A stretch of DNA of 64,000 bases, from contig KN834779.1 in NCBI GenBank assembly GCA_000827265.1, positions 56,033-120,032 on the forward strand. The letters run 5' to 3'. This document shows, piece by piece, positions 1 through 11,907 of this stretch. Source of the DNA: Collybiopsis luxurians FD-317 M1 (Eukaryota > Basidiomycota > Agaricomycetes > Agaricales > Omphalotaceae). Each line of letters begins with the position of its first letter. Position 1 is the first letter of the stretch. The position numbers and the translations under genes are program-made. A model generated the notes under the pieces. It made no database searches and had not been told where the DNA came from. It saw nothing but the letters and a program-made list of their open reading frames with translations.

Positions 1-1669
1 GGAACAATGAGCATTTATAGTTCATTTGTTATCTGCATATTGGACTGTATCTTGGAAGCTCAGTAATGAGCTCTATATGATGAATCATCTTTGGGAAGAT
101 AACCAAATGGATGTATTGGTGTTGGTAAGGACGAAACAAGTTTGCTGAGCAAGCAACATTTTCTTCTGAGTCAGCTACAGTTTCGCCGTCAAGCGCTCAG
201 GCACAGACTTCAGGCGCCGGAATCGCGTGACCGCGATTGCGACGCGTCTTCATGAGCGCGAACTTTCTTCTCATCCACAGGCTCTCACCCTGGAAATTAA
301 AGACACCAAGTTTTTGGGTCTAGGCCATACCCCAAACGTAAAACTTGAATGTGTTCCTAGTGCGAAGTCGTCAAGTTGTCAGTGGCAAGACTCTTCTCAG
401 TCTAACCGAGAAATTTTTCAAATCCTCGCCCATACCACGAGAGCACTCGCACTTCTCGCCCTCCGCGGCCGACTTTGGACATTAATTAAATACTCCAAAT
501 CTCCATCTGCGCGTACGATCTCTGTTCCATCTTACGGCTACAAAACTCGCTCATCCCTTCACATTACCTATCTGCTTAGGAACATGAGAGGCGGGCTTTT
601 ATGGATGCCGTTCTCTGAATATTAACAAATTGCATCTTCTACATTCAGAAGCAAGCGGCGTCTGCTCAACTTGATCCAGCGAGTCATCCTGTATTCTTAG
701 ACTCATGGTCATTACCAACACACGACCATTACTGTACCATCACCTTACTAGCTCGCAATGTAATTCCTGAAGAAACAAGCCAAAGAACACCCTCGGCAAG
801 GGAAAATACTCAGTTGCACTACAAATACACCAAGTTTTGCCCCCGGCATTCCCGGCTCCTTCTAGCTGCCTGTGGCGTTAAGCCGAAGCTTTTCTTCTCT
901 TCACTCTGAACAGAAAAATGAAAATCAGGTATTTGTCTTAATGAAAAGTAATTAAAACAGATTCACGTCAATTACAGCGGAAGGTGCAATTCTTGACTGA
1001 TTCTTCGCCTTCAAAATAATACTCTTACTTCATTCAAACCATGTAGTGGCACGCCTGCATCAAGGCCGACTCATGAGCGAAGCGTCGAAACGTTGCTTTT
1101 GGAAGTATGGACATACCGTAAAGAGACTCAATAAGGAACTTAGATCGTTGTCAAGGGCTAATGAAAATGTCGATCAATCCGAGAGCTCTTCGCGCTCGCC
1201 GAGCACAGGCTGTCTCGTGTCAAACTGTCACTTAAACATTTACGCTGCTCCAAGTTCGACGAACGAAACGGAATCCATCCAAATATGGTAATTTGAAAAC
1301 TTCAAACGAGACAGACCAAAAATAAAGTCTGGTCGTCCATCTATGGACACTCGAAACCTCAAGCTTTAAGCTTTAAGTACGGCTCTGGTTGCTTTTAACT
1401 TACATGGTCAATCAAAGGAACGGAGGTACTCTCGTAACAAAAGCATTAAGCTCCACACTCGATTCGAGCCCGCAGTTCGATATTGCAAGGTCTGCTGAAC
1501 TTTTGAATTCATTCATCATGGTCTACATATGTTTACATTTGGCTTAGCATTCTCCGAAAGTTCATATTTCTTTTCAGACGAGACCTCCTGTGGAGTACTT
1601 ACAACACCATCCAAATTTACCAAGCAAACTCTACGCCGAATGCGCTGAACTTGTAGCAGTGAAAAACGG
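1..1669. other. No gene recognised
   Basis: Only short open frames lacking family resemblance or convincing splice structure are visible on either strand. The right end must hold the promoter of the His/Gly-rich gene that starts at 1758. Confidence 0.5.
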
Positions 1670-1677
1670 TATAAAAA
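1670..1677 (+). promoter_or_regulatory. TATA box of the His/Gly-rich gene
   Basis: TATAAAAA lies 88 bases upstream of the chosen ATG at 1758. This is the same TATA-to-ATG spacing as in the peroxygenase and hydrophobin genes of this window, and a pyrimidine-rich leader follows. Confidence 0.6.
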
Positions 1678-1757
1678 GGACTAGGATTTTGCTGCTTTCT
1701 CTCCAAGCACCTCAGCTTCTCAATCTCTTCGAGTAACATCTAGCTCTCTCTTCGAAA

Positions 1758-3915
1758 ATGCGATTCTCTGCAGCTACTGCGCTCTCTCTTCTCTGGTTCT
1801 TGACCACTGTCCATGGTCTCAGCATCAACAGGCTCATCGATGTATGTATTTCTATCGCACCTAGCAAAAAAACATGAATATCTAATAAGATCCCTCATCA
1901 CTAGTCTGCGGCTGTTGCAAGGGCCGAAGAAGGTGGACGAGGAGACCACCGAGGCGGCCACAACAATCATGGTAAGAATAGTCCTGAAAACTCGTTCACA
2001 ACGACTAAGAAATTGTTGCTCTAGGCGACCACGGACACGGACACGGCGATCATGGTATGCGATTATATCCAGGTGAAACATGCACGAGGGTTCACTCTAG
2101 CTTGCCAGGCCACCATGGATATCGCCGCTCCGAAGAGGAAACCGGTAAGTCAGAATGAGCAGTGGCACATTGAAGAAACTCACTCTGCTGCTGCAGAAGG
2201 AGGTCGAAGTGATCACCGCGACCATGGTAAGTAAAATCAATGCTATAGAGATACCCTCAGTACCTAGGGCGCATATACTCGAATTCTAGGTCATCATGGA
2301 GGACACGGAGGCCACGGGCACGGAGGTCACCATGGCTACCGCCGCGCTGAGGAAGTCACTGGTAAGTCAGGTCGAGTGACACACTGACAAAACTTACTCT
2401 CCTGTAGAAGGAGGTCGAGGCAATCACGGTGGCCATGGTCAGTAAACTCAACGCTGTAGAAACTGCTCTAAAACTTAAAGCGCATATATGTATATTCTAG
2501 GCCACCACGATGGTCATGGAGGCCATGGACACGGAGGTCACCATGGCTACCGCCGTGCCGAAGAAGTCGCTGGTAAGTCAAATCGAGTAGCACACTGACA
2601 TCGACAAAACTCACTCTCCTGCAGAAGGAGGTCGAGGCGGTTATGGTAACCACGGTAAGTAAACTCAACGCTATGAAAACTACCCCGAAAACTAAAACCC
2701 ATATACCCATATTCTAGGCCACCATGGAGGCCACGGAGGCTATGGACATGGAGGCCACCATGGCTGGCGCCGCGCTGAAGAAGTCACTGGTAAGTCCATC
2801 CAGTGGCACTCTGACAAAACTCACTCTCCTGCAGAAGGAGGTCGAGGCGATCACGGTGACCATGGCAAGTAGATTTAACGCTACAGAGACTGCCTCAGAA
2901 ACTAGAGCGCATATACGCATATTTAGGTCACCACGATGGCCACGGAGGCCACGGAGGCTATGGAAACGGAGGTCACCATGGCTGGCGCCGCGAGGAAGAA
3001 GTCACCGGTAAGTCCAGATCGAGTGGCACACTGACAAAGCTTACTCTGTTACAGAGGGAGGTCGAGGCGGTCATGGTGATCATGGTAAGTAAATTCAACG
3101 CTGTAAAGTCTGCCTCACAAACGAGCGCATATATGCATATTTTAGGCCACCACGGAGGCCACGGAGGCTATGGACATGGAGGTCACCATGGCTGGCGCCG
3201 CGAGGAAGATACCGCCGGTAAGTACATTGAGTTTAGGCTACGAGTCTATTGTGATTGATAACTTGTATTACTGTAGACGTAACTGGTGCGTCCAACAGAA
3301 CCTGAGCCATGGCGGACTACTGATGTTATATTCCAGAGGGCTACGGTCGAGGAGGTCATGGTGGATATGGAAATCACGGCCATGGTATGTTCTTCGACAT
3401 GACTTTTGAAATGAATCAATAATCATACTCTATTGGAAGGCGGAGGAGGATACGGCCACCATGGAGGGTATCCTTGGGCTCGCTCTGAAGAAGTAACTGG
3501 TAAGTGTATCGAGAGAATATACCTACTTAGATGAAGTCTGATTTTTCTTAGATGCTGCTGAAGGCTACGGAAGAGGCGGATACGGTCACCACGGTCAGCT
3601 GTTTCTTCAAAACTTAGTAATACTAGATCTGAGGAAGCAATGTTGCAGATGGAAATGGAAACCACCGCGGAGGGTACGGACACCCTTGGGCCCGTGAGGA
3701 GGAGGGATATGGTAATGGTAGTGGAGATCACGGAAAGGGAGATCACGGTAAAGGCGACAACGGAAAGGGCGACCATGGCAATGGAAATCATGGCAAAGGG
3801 GACAATGGAAAGGGAGGCAAGTCTTTGGCCATGCTCTCGTTCTCCATGCAGACTCTCATTTGGCAACATTATCATAGGCGACCATGGCAAAGGCGGCAAG
3901 AAAGGTGGATACTGA
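1758..3915 (+). CDS. Secreted His/Gly-rich repeat protein, 20 mini-exons
   Basis: Not a family I recognise. A consistent model has exons 1758-1841, 1905-1971, 2025-2054, 2109-2144, 2197-2226, 2290-2361, 2408-2437, 2501-2572, 2625-2654, 2718-2789, 2835-2864, 2927-3007, 3055-3084, 3146-3217, 3277-3285, 3337-3384, 3440-3499, 3552-3593, 3649-3816 and 3878-3915, giving 366 residues. Residues 1-20 look like a signal peptide ending in VHG. The body alternates a 10-residue unit (EGGRGxHGxHG type) with a 24-residue unit rich in GGHGGYGHGGHHG and ending in W/Y-RR-AEEVT. The C-terminus is rich in GDHGKG. After the first intron every exon junction is phase 1, so whole exons can be gained, lost or skipped without breaking the frame. 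The introns after 2864 and 3816 have GC donors. The product is probably secreted; His clusters suggest metal binding and the RR pairs suggest Kex2 processing, but both are inference. Confidence 0.75.
2197..3217 (+). repeat. Tandem exon-intron repeat, period about 215 bp
   Basis: Five genomic copies of one cassette: a 30-base exon, an intron, a 72-base exon (81 in copy 4) and an intron. The 30-base exons start at 2197, 2408, 2625, 2835 and 3055; the larger exons at 2290, 2501, 2718, 2927 and 3146. The introns are also alike: the one before each short exon typically carries a TGGCACACTGACAAAACT-like stretch, and the one before each large exon carries GCGCATATA. So whole genomic units were duplicated. 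Confidence 0.85.
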
Positions 3916-4138
3916 ACGCCATCATTAACAAACCAACAAGTAAGCGAGCAGAATGGTCAAATTTTCAACGTGTACAATTAGTAGCCTGTAATTTGAACAG
4001 GCCTGTAGGATCTTTGAAGGAATGTAATTGTTTGAAGTAAAGAAAATAAAAACCAATGATTTTGTGGTCCATGAATACCAATCCTTCTCCTTGAATTCAA
4101 TCGCTAGAGGCCAATACTTTAAATTCTTCAGCACTACT

Positions 4139-7100
4139 CTACACGTATTCTGCAGACTTGTCTTTCTTCTTAAATGCTAACAGTTGATTTAAAATCCAAG
4201 ATTTCCAACACAAAAGCTTACTTCTTGGAATCTCAATTGGTGACGCGTTATCTTCAACCCGATCCTTTGAAGAACTCGATGAGCGGCTGACAGCTACAGC
4301 CATATCCTCCAATTTCAAGGATTTAATGTACTCCTGGTGATTGTTTAAATAAGCACGACCAAAACTGGGTCTTCAGCCGAAAAAGTAAGCTACTCACCTT
4401 TCTCCCAGCTTCAGGGAAAAATTGATCTATCGACTGTATCGCGCCTTGAAGCTTCAAAATCCCGTTCTTGATCGGTTCTAAATACACAGATCCAGCTGTC
4501 AGATTCTTCACATCCGATTCAACACCCGTGTTATCCGAGCCGGATGCAAATTCAATCAAATACGCCCGTAAAAAAACTACATTCCCATTCTTCTCCAAGC
4601 TGTCTAGCCATGAAAGATTGCAGGGAGATACTATGCATGGCCCACTCCAAGACGAGCTTCAGCCATTGTCGACACTCGTCCCATGTGAGACTATCTGGAC
4701 GGAGCAAGATCAGATCGGTAACTCGCCCATCTTCAGAATGTACATAGGGCCACCGCTCGAATATGGACAGAATTGCAAAATTCAGGTTCCGAGGTTCATA
4801 CAAATAATTGATGTACTCTTCACGCGAAGCGTCTGGCGGAAGTGTCTTCAGCCCGGCAACATAGGAGCTGACCATTTTGACACCTTGAGACGGCCGGTGA
4901 TATTTCGCAAACAGCTCCAAGCAATTGAGGTCCACGACAATCTGAAAAGCGTCCACTGAGCCCGTGCGCAATGCGATCGATAAGATGTCAAAGACTTTAT
5001 TTGCGCTCGAGGCCATGTGCTTCGATAGCTGAGTACAATTGACATCCAATTGAAGTTGACGAAGTGTCCCTTGTGTTGCGCGACGGAGAGCCACAAAAGA
5101 TGACTTATCCGTGGACACAGAACTTTGAATACAGACCTCAGGCTGCGCCGTCAGTGCAGCCCAATAAACTTTCAGAATACTATCCCGCCGTTCAATAAGC
5201 CTTTCAGAACGCAAGGGATGATCACAGAAACCGGTTGTCTTGATAAGGCGCGAGACAAAGTCAACCATGAAGTTGAAAAACTCCGTATGCTCCTTCGGAT
5301 TCATTTCCGCTAGATCTCTTAACTCCTTCAGGACGTATTCAATGATGTCCCAATGTATGCTGCTAAAATCGGATGGACTAGCAGAAATGTGGTCGAGAGC
5401 GAATTCCAAAGCTGCCGCAACAACTCGACAGTTAAGAGATAGCTTGGGAAAATCGAAAGGTGGGAGCATTTTCAGGAGGTACAAACAAATATCTTTGGGC
5501 AAATGTAACCGTAATGCAACATGGATGGGCGTCATTTCGGAGAAGCTTGTATAGGTAGAGGGAATTGATCCCCACACTGCGGGCAGTAATGCCCGGCAAA
5601 AGGAGGCAGATAGTTTGCTGCTATATTCATGTGCAGCAAATGTCCCGATCTCATGGGCACGTTGTGTTATCCTCACCCAGACCAAGGGATGATGTAGGAG
5701 GTCTGTATGGGAGATAATGTACGTGCGATATTCCTCGGTCGTTGAAAGACTCCAAAGACCTTGCGCCGAATAGTAGGTGGCCTCGAATTGATTATCCTTA
5801 TAATCCCTTAGAAGGGAGAAGGAAATTGGCCAGGGGAGACCATGGTCAGGGAAGAATACAAATAGACGACAAAGTCTCTCTGCCGTTGTATGCAGTTGAG
5901 GGATGACTTGACGTGAATGGGGATATTTGCTATCCGAAGTGCAGCTACGAAGTAAGTGCTCATGCACTTGCGCGATATCCTTGTATTTGAATACTGTTTG
6001 AACTACCTGGCTAGCTGCTGCTGGAAGTCCGCCGATAGCTTGCAGCACCAAATTCTGAACAGAAATGTCAGAGGAAAGGTTGTATAACCAATGGAGGGCA
6101 TCCACAGAAAGTTTATGGCGGATAGAGTCTATAGCATTTTTTTCTAGATCCTTTAGGGATAAGAAATCTTTAATAGCCCACTCGTCCGGCACAGTCGAAT
6201 CAGATTCATCTTCAGGGAAACTGTGGAAGCTCGTGATCTTTCCAAGTGAACGACTAATCACCAGTCGGGTTTGCACAGCTATAGTGTGGATCTTGGCGCT
6301 AAAGATGAGAATGAAATCTGAAAAAGGTGTTTGATATGGACACTGTGGGTCCAAAATGGGAAAAAGGTGGCAAAGATGCAAAGCATAAACAGCGAGCGTC
6401 ATCCACCCGACGACACATGAAAGTGTATAATTGATTGGAACAAAAAAAATGACCAGTCCAAGAAAAAAGAGGGAGAGCGAAATATGCATGATGACAGGAA
6501 GGGAACCAATAATTCATCGAACCTGCCATTTGACGAGTCCAAGGTACCGGTAGTGTCGTATGTGGCTTTGCTCTCCGGGTGGCCCCGAAGGTATTGTCAT
6601 ATATCTATGAAGCCACTGCTTGACTAAAACAGCTGCTAGAGCAACAATGAGTCCCAGTGAGAGACTGACCACCCACAAACCATTAACCCATACTACAAGT
6701 GCATTAGGAACGGACCCCGAAATAGGATTCAGTGGAGACGAAGGCACAGATTTGACGGAACCGCCATCAATAGCTGCACGCTGGATAGCAATCAACTCGG
6801 AGATAAGGTGCGCAGTTATCTCGGTAAAATCAGGCTGGCTAAGGTTCTGCGAAAGGAATGTCGTGACTACAGCAGAGAAAAGACCAGCCTAAGGTTAATT
6901 CATTCAACCGCCACCGCAATGCGAAAGATATCACATACAAAGACTAGTATGGCGTCCAAGCCATCCCGAGCTTCGCCAACCATATGGGCATCATACATTG
7001 TGCTTTCAGCTAAATACGTCCTCCATACACGTGCATTCAAACCAGTCTCTTCCCCAAGAGGATCTTCAGGAAGTCTCTGCTCATAATTCTCGCTGAAATC

Positions 7101-7269
7101 TGTCCATAGATATTTCGAGTAGGTGCTGAATAAATACATGGATCCTAGTACACTCACCCTGTCTGGGCGCGCTCCGTGTTCGTGGAATTCCAAAAAAGGG
7201 TTTCTTGAAAGTGTGACTGGAACTTTGAAAACTGGATGCTTTAATACGAGCAGGCTTAGTGGTGCTCAT
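4139..7269 (-). pseudogene. DUF6535 membrane protein gene with TGA and frameshift
   Basis: Paralog of the neighbour at 7903-11095 with the same four-exon layout: 7158-7269, 6939-7099, 4398-6887 and 4139-4333. The DUF6535 region shows the WxDxSENYE...ARVWRTYL start, LVFAGLFSAVVTTF across the exon 2/3 junction, and VVWVNGLWVVSLSL then VKQWLHRYM membrane segments. Two lesions separate it from the intact copy. A TGA at 6514-6516 stands where the paralog has GGG (Gly), between KWQVR and IIGSLPV. A one-base expansion near a run of seven A at about 4568-4574 (plus strand) shifts the frame after LGEEWE. Reading frame and similarity continue on both sides of each lesion, so the breaks look recent. The function of the family is unknown. 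A sequencing error could explain the homopolymer shift but less easily the TGA. Confidence 0.75.
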
Positions 7270-7902
7270 GTTCCATTTGCTTTCTGCAGCATTAACTAGC
7301 GGCTATAAACTGTACGAGGTTTATAGCATTTTACAAAGGCTGCCATATCTGCAAAGATGGAGAAGATGGACTATATCATGATTTTCCCTGTCAAGACATA
7401 TCTTTGACAATCAGGATTCTGTACTAATTTGGGTGATACCTTGCTCTTCAGTCCGAACGATGAATATGTCAGTGTTCATTTCAATCAGGCTGATCAGAAA
7501 TAGCTGTTAGTACAAGTGGCTTGCTAGATGACCTGATAATTTTTTTGAATTTCTAGCTTACTATTCATCTGAGGCACATAGTAATATTCTAATTGTAAAA
7601 AGAATGTATGGAAAATTCTTCCAACTTTGAGAGCAAAAACAGCACAGAAGAAAAACAAAACAGAAAGCATTGGGTGATGACAGGTGACAGTCATATCTGC
7701 CATGCCTCATCATCGACTCATAGATGTTGAATTTTGACCTACTTGAAACAGTGATAAATGATAGGAGCATTATACATATCTTAATCGAGATTTTTTCAAG
7801 AGTCTAGGATGTATAGATCGTAGAGTTAAATTTAACCACTGCTATCTATAGAATTCTGTGTCATCTTTGATTGATACTTTACAGGAAACCTTACACACTC
7901 TT
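7270..7902. other. Intergenic, no gene seen
   Basis: AT-rich spacer between the two tandem DUF6535 genes. It should contain the promoter of the broken copy and the 3' end signals of the intact copy. No coding exon with family resemblance is visible. Confidence 0.5.
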
Positions 7903-10900
7903 CTACACATACTCTTGGGATTTATCTTGGTTATGAAGAGCTAACAATCGATTGAAAATCCAACATTTCCAGCGCAGAAGTCTACCTCCCGGGACCTGTA
8001 CGGCTAACGAAAGTCCATCCTCTTCAATTTCGCCTTTTGATTGATTCGGTGAGTGATCAACCGGCGTGACCATATCAGATTTCGAAAATGTCGAGGATAC
8101 AACAGAACTAGGAGGAATGATGAGAGATTCAATGTCGTCCTGAATATCAATATTCAAGTATGATCAGAGATACATTGGCAACTGAGAATGTCAAACCACT
8201 CACCTCTCTTTCACAGAAAAACTTGTCCATGGACTGTATTGCCCCTTGAAGCTTCGAAATTCCACTCCAAATTGGTTCTGGATACACTGATCCAGCTGCA
8301 AGGTCTTCCGCGTCTGAGTCAACTTGCATGTCGTCCGAGTCGGATGTCGAGTCAATCAGATATGCCCTGATGATCTTCCATTCCCATTCCTCTCCAAGTT
8401 GTCTATCGATGAAAGATTCCAGGGTAATACTATTCATAGCCCATTCCAAAACGAGCTTCAGCCACCGCCGACACTCGTCCCAAGCAAGATCATCTGGACG
8501 CAACAATATAAGGTCGATAACCCGACCATGTTCGGAATGAACGTATGGCCACCATTCGAATATTGAAAGGATCGCAAAGTGAAGGTTCCGCGGTTCATAC
8601 AGATGACTGATGTACGTTTCGCGCGCAGGGTCTAGGGGAAGTAATTTTAACCCAGCCACATAGGTGTTGACCATTGCGACATTTTGAGACGGCTGATGAT
8701 GCTTCGAAAACAGCTCCAAGCAATCAAGGTCCACGACAGTTTGGAAAGCTTCGGCAGAGCCGGCAGCAAGCGCCATTGACAAGATGTCGAAAACCCGATT
8801 CGCATTTGACGCCATGTGTTTCGATAACTGAGTACGATCGGCAACCAGCTGAAGTTGACGAAGGGTCCCTTGGGTGGCACGACGGAGTAACGCAAAGGAA
8901 GGCTTCTCCAAAGACACAGAGCTTTGACTATAAACCTGTTTCATGGTGGCGGCCCAATAAACCTTCAAGACACTATTCCGTCGCGCAATAAGTTGTTCGG
9001 ATCGCAGAGGATGGTCACAGATACCAGTTTTCTTTATAAGGCGCAAGACAAAGTCAGCCATAAAGTTGATAAAGTCTGCATGCTCCCTCGAGTCCATTTC
9101 CGCTGGGTCGTATGACTGATTCAGTATATACTCGATGATATCCCAATGTGCTCCATTCAAATCGGAAGGACCAGCAGAAACATGGTCGAGAGCGAATTCC
9201 AAAGCCGCAGCGACGACTCGACAGTTAAGAGATAACTCCCGAAAATCGAAGCGCGAAAGCATCCCCAGGAGGTACAAGCAGATGTCCTTGGGCAAATGGA
9301 ACCGCAACGCAACATGCAAAGGTATCATTTCGGAAGAACTTGTATAGGTAGAGGGTATTGGGCCCCACACAGCGGGAAGTAATGCGCGGCAAAAGGAGGC
9401 TGAGATTCTGCTGCTATCCTCGTACGTAGCGAAGGTCCCGATTTGATGAGCATGCTGTACCAGCCTTACCCAGACCAGAGGGTGATGCAGGAGATCCGTG
9501 TGAGAGGTAATGTATGCACGATATTCCTCAATCGTTGAAGGGCCCCACGAACCTTGCGCCAAATAGGCTGCTTCGAGTCGATTATCCTTGGAAGGGGAAA
9601 AGGAAAATGGCCAAGGGAGGCCATGGCCGGGGAAGAAGATAAACAGACGAAAAAGTCTCTCTGCTGTTGAGTGCAGTCGAGGGATGATGTGACGCAAATG
9701 GGGATATTTATTATCTGACGTACAGCTACGCAGTAAGTGTTCATGTATTTGCGCGATATCGCGGTAGTCGAATACTGCTTGAACTTTTTGACTAGCTGCT
9801 GGTGGAAGTCCGCCGATAGCTTGTAGCACCAGACTCCGAATAGAACTGTCAGAGGAAAGGTTGTACAGCCAATGAAGAGCCTCCACAGAGAGAGTATGGC
9901 GACTACAGTCCACAGCATGTTTTTCAAGGTCCCTTGGGGACAGAGAGTTTTCGGTACGAACGGGTCCCTCGTCCGATACAGTCGAGTCTGAGTCAGATTC
10001 ACCATCAGAGTCATAGTGAGAGTTTGTGATCTTCGCAATTAAACGATTGAGTGCTGCTCGAGCTTTCCCCGCGAATGTATGGATCTCTGCGCTGAGCATG
10101 ACAATGAAATCCGAGAATGGTGTTTGATAAGGACACTGTGGGTCTAGAATAGGAAGAAGGTGGCTGAAAAGATACAAGATATAAACGGAGAGAGTAATCC
10201 CTCCGACGACACATGAAAGCGCGAAATGGATCGGAATGAAGAAAATGACTAATCCGAGGAGGAAAAGGGCTAGTGATATATGCATGACGACAGGAAGGGA
10301 GCCAATGATCCCTTGAACGCGCCATCTTACAAGTCCAGAATATCGGTAGTGCCGAATATGGCTTCGCTCTCCTGGTGGTCCGGAAGGTATTGCCATATAC
10401 CTATGAAGCCACTGTTTGACCAAAACAGCTGCCAGAGCGACAACAAGGCCTAAGGAGAGACTGACCACCCATAAGCCATTTACCCAAACTGCACGCAGAT
10501 CAGGAACGAAACTCGAAGTGGGAGTAAGAGGAGACGAGGGTACATTATTGACGGAATTGCCATCGGCGGCTGCGCGTTGAATGTTGATCAATTCGGATAC
10601 GAGATAAGCAGTGATTTCAGTGAAATCAGGTTGATTGAGGTTCTGCGACGTTTGAACGAGGAAAGACGTAACTACGGCGGAGAAGAGGCCAGCCTAATAT
10701 GAATTCATTTTACCGCCATCGACAAGAAAGAAATAAAAATACAACATACAAAAACCAGCATGGCGTCCAAGCCATCCCGAGCCTCCCCGACCATACGGGC
10801 ATCATACTCCATGCTTTCAGCCAAATACGCCCGCCATACCCGCGCATTCATACCAGTCTCTTCGCCAACAGGATCTTCAGGGAATCTTTCCTCATAATCA

Positions 10901-11095
10901 TCACTGATATCTGCCCAGGGTGTATTTAGAGCGGGTATCCAAATGAAAACTAATCCAATTATGCTTACCATATACCGGCGCACTTCGTGGAATCCCGAAC
11001 AAATGCCTCTTGAAAGTGTGATTAGAATGCTGAGACTCATTTTCAGCAGTTTTGTGAGCATTTCGAGCGGGCTTTGCTGCAAACGTGGTCCCCAT
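7903..11095 (-). CDS. DUF6535 domain membrane protein (intact copy)
   Basis: Exons 10969-11095, 10750-10910, 8204-10693 and 7903-8139 join in frame to give 1004 residues. The N-terminal domain has the family hallmarks: DISDDYEERF...ARVWRAYLAESMEYDARMV, LVF/AGLFSAVVTTFL, a long hydrophobic WVNGLWVVSLSLGLVVALAAV segment, VKQWLHRYM, PSGPPGERS.IR, then further hydrophobic helices (GIIGSLPVVMHISLALF). The remaining 700 or so residues are helical and lack a recognised motif. DUF6535 proteins are numerous in agaricomycetes and have no established function; the hydrophobic segments place it in a membrane. It is roughly three-quarters identical by eye to the broken neighbour, so the two are a tandem duplication. 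The start was chosen because exon 1 (SNHTFKRHLFGIPR) matches exon 1 of the paralog. Confidence 0.85.
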
Positions 11096-11907
11096 GGTCC
11101 ATTGAGGTCGACGCTTTCAACAGCTTTACATGTATACAGAGCTATTAAAGTGAATAAGGCCATAGCCTCATTCACAGGCTGCCAAAAGGTATCGAATGGC
11201 TATTTCTGCATGGAAGGTGATCGCAGCATCATCATCGCCTCTACATTGAACAGTCTGTACGTATTTGGCTCACGAGCAGTAAAAGTAAGGTGAGAGTTGG
11301 TCGGGGACGTCAAGGGCAGCTGGCAGTAAGCAGGCAGGACTCGGAAGCGCAGAGCGCCTATTTCAAGATAAGATAAGGGAAAGAAACGGAATCTACAATC
11401 TATCGAAAGTAAAACCATGTACTGCTCTACTTATCTATCGTGAAAAATTTTGATTGTCCGTGACTGAACATACTACAAAATGAATCGCATTATCATCACC
11501 ATCAGTTCCTCGAACCCCCGGTCCTTTGCGAGTCCCTTGGCTGGCTCTAGGGCAAAGAAGCAGGCCGTTCGGGATTTCTACTGCGACTCGAGTTGGTGGT
11601 ATTCCGGTTGGCCCGCTGGTGAATTCAAATTAGCAATCTGACTCCTATTAAGAGTACTGGTGTTTAATTTCATGCTCACCCTTTCAACTTCCGGGTAGGG
11701 TCTGGCCCGTCTGGCTCGTCTGGAGGGCGATGGCCGACTTCTGCTCCCTCCCTCAACATCCGGGTAGGGCCTAGACTGGATCAAGGGTAATGGCCGAACC
11801 ATCCTCACTCTCTCAACATTCCGGTAAGGTCTCAGTTGGATAGAAGGCAATGGCCCAGTGCTCCCTAGAGGGCAAAAATTATCCGAGAGGCAACTCGTCA
11901 TCAGTGG
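11096..11907. other. Intergenic; weak minus-strand Arg/Pro-rich frame
   Basis: No family is recognised. On the minus strand, 11578-11901 is open and repeats a Pro-Leu-x-Ile-Gln-x-Arg-Pro-Tyr motif two to three times. It could be a low-complexity tail of the DUF7918 gene or a chance frame over a short tandem repeat. I do not call it a gene. Confidence 0.3.

Noticed and set aside
1740..2081. 113-codon minus-strand open frame
   Set aside because: It overlaps the signal peptide and first repeats of the plus-strand His/Gly gene, is rich in Arg and Ser as expected of a shadow frame, and has no family features.
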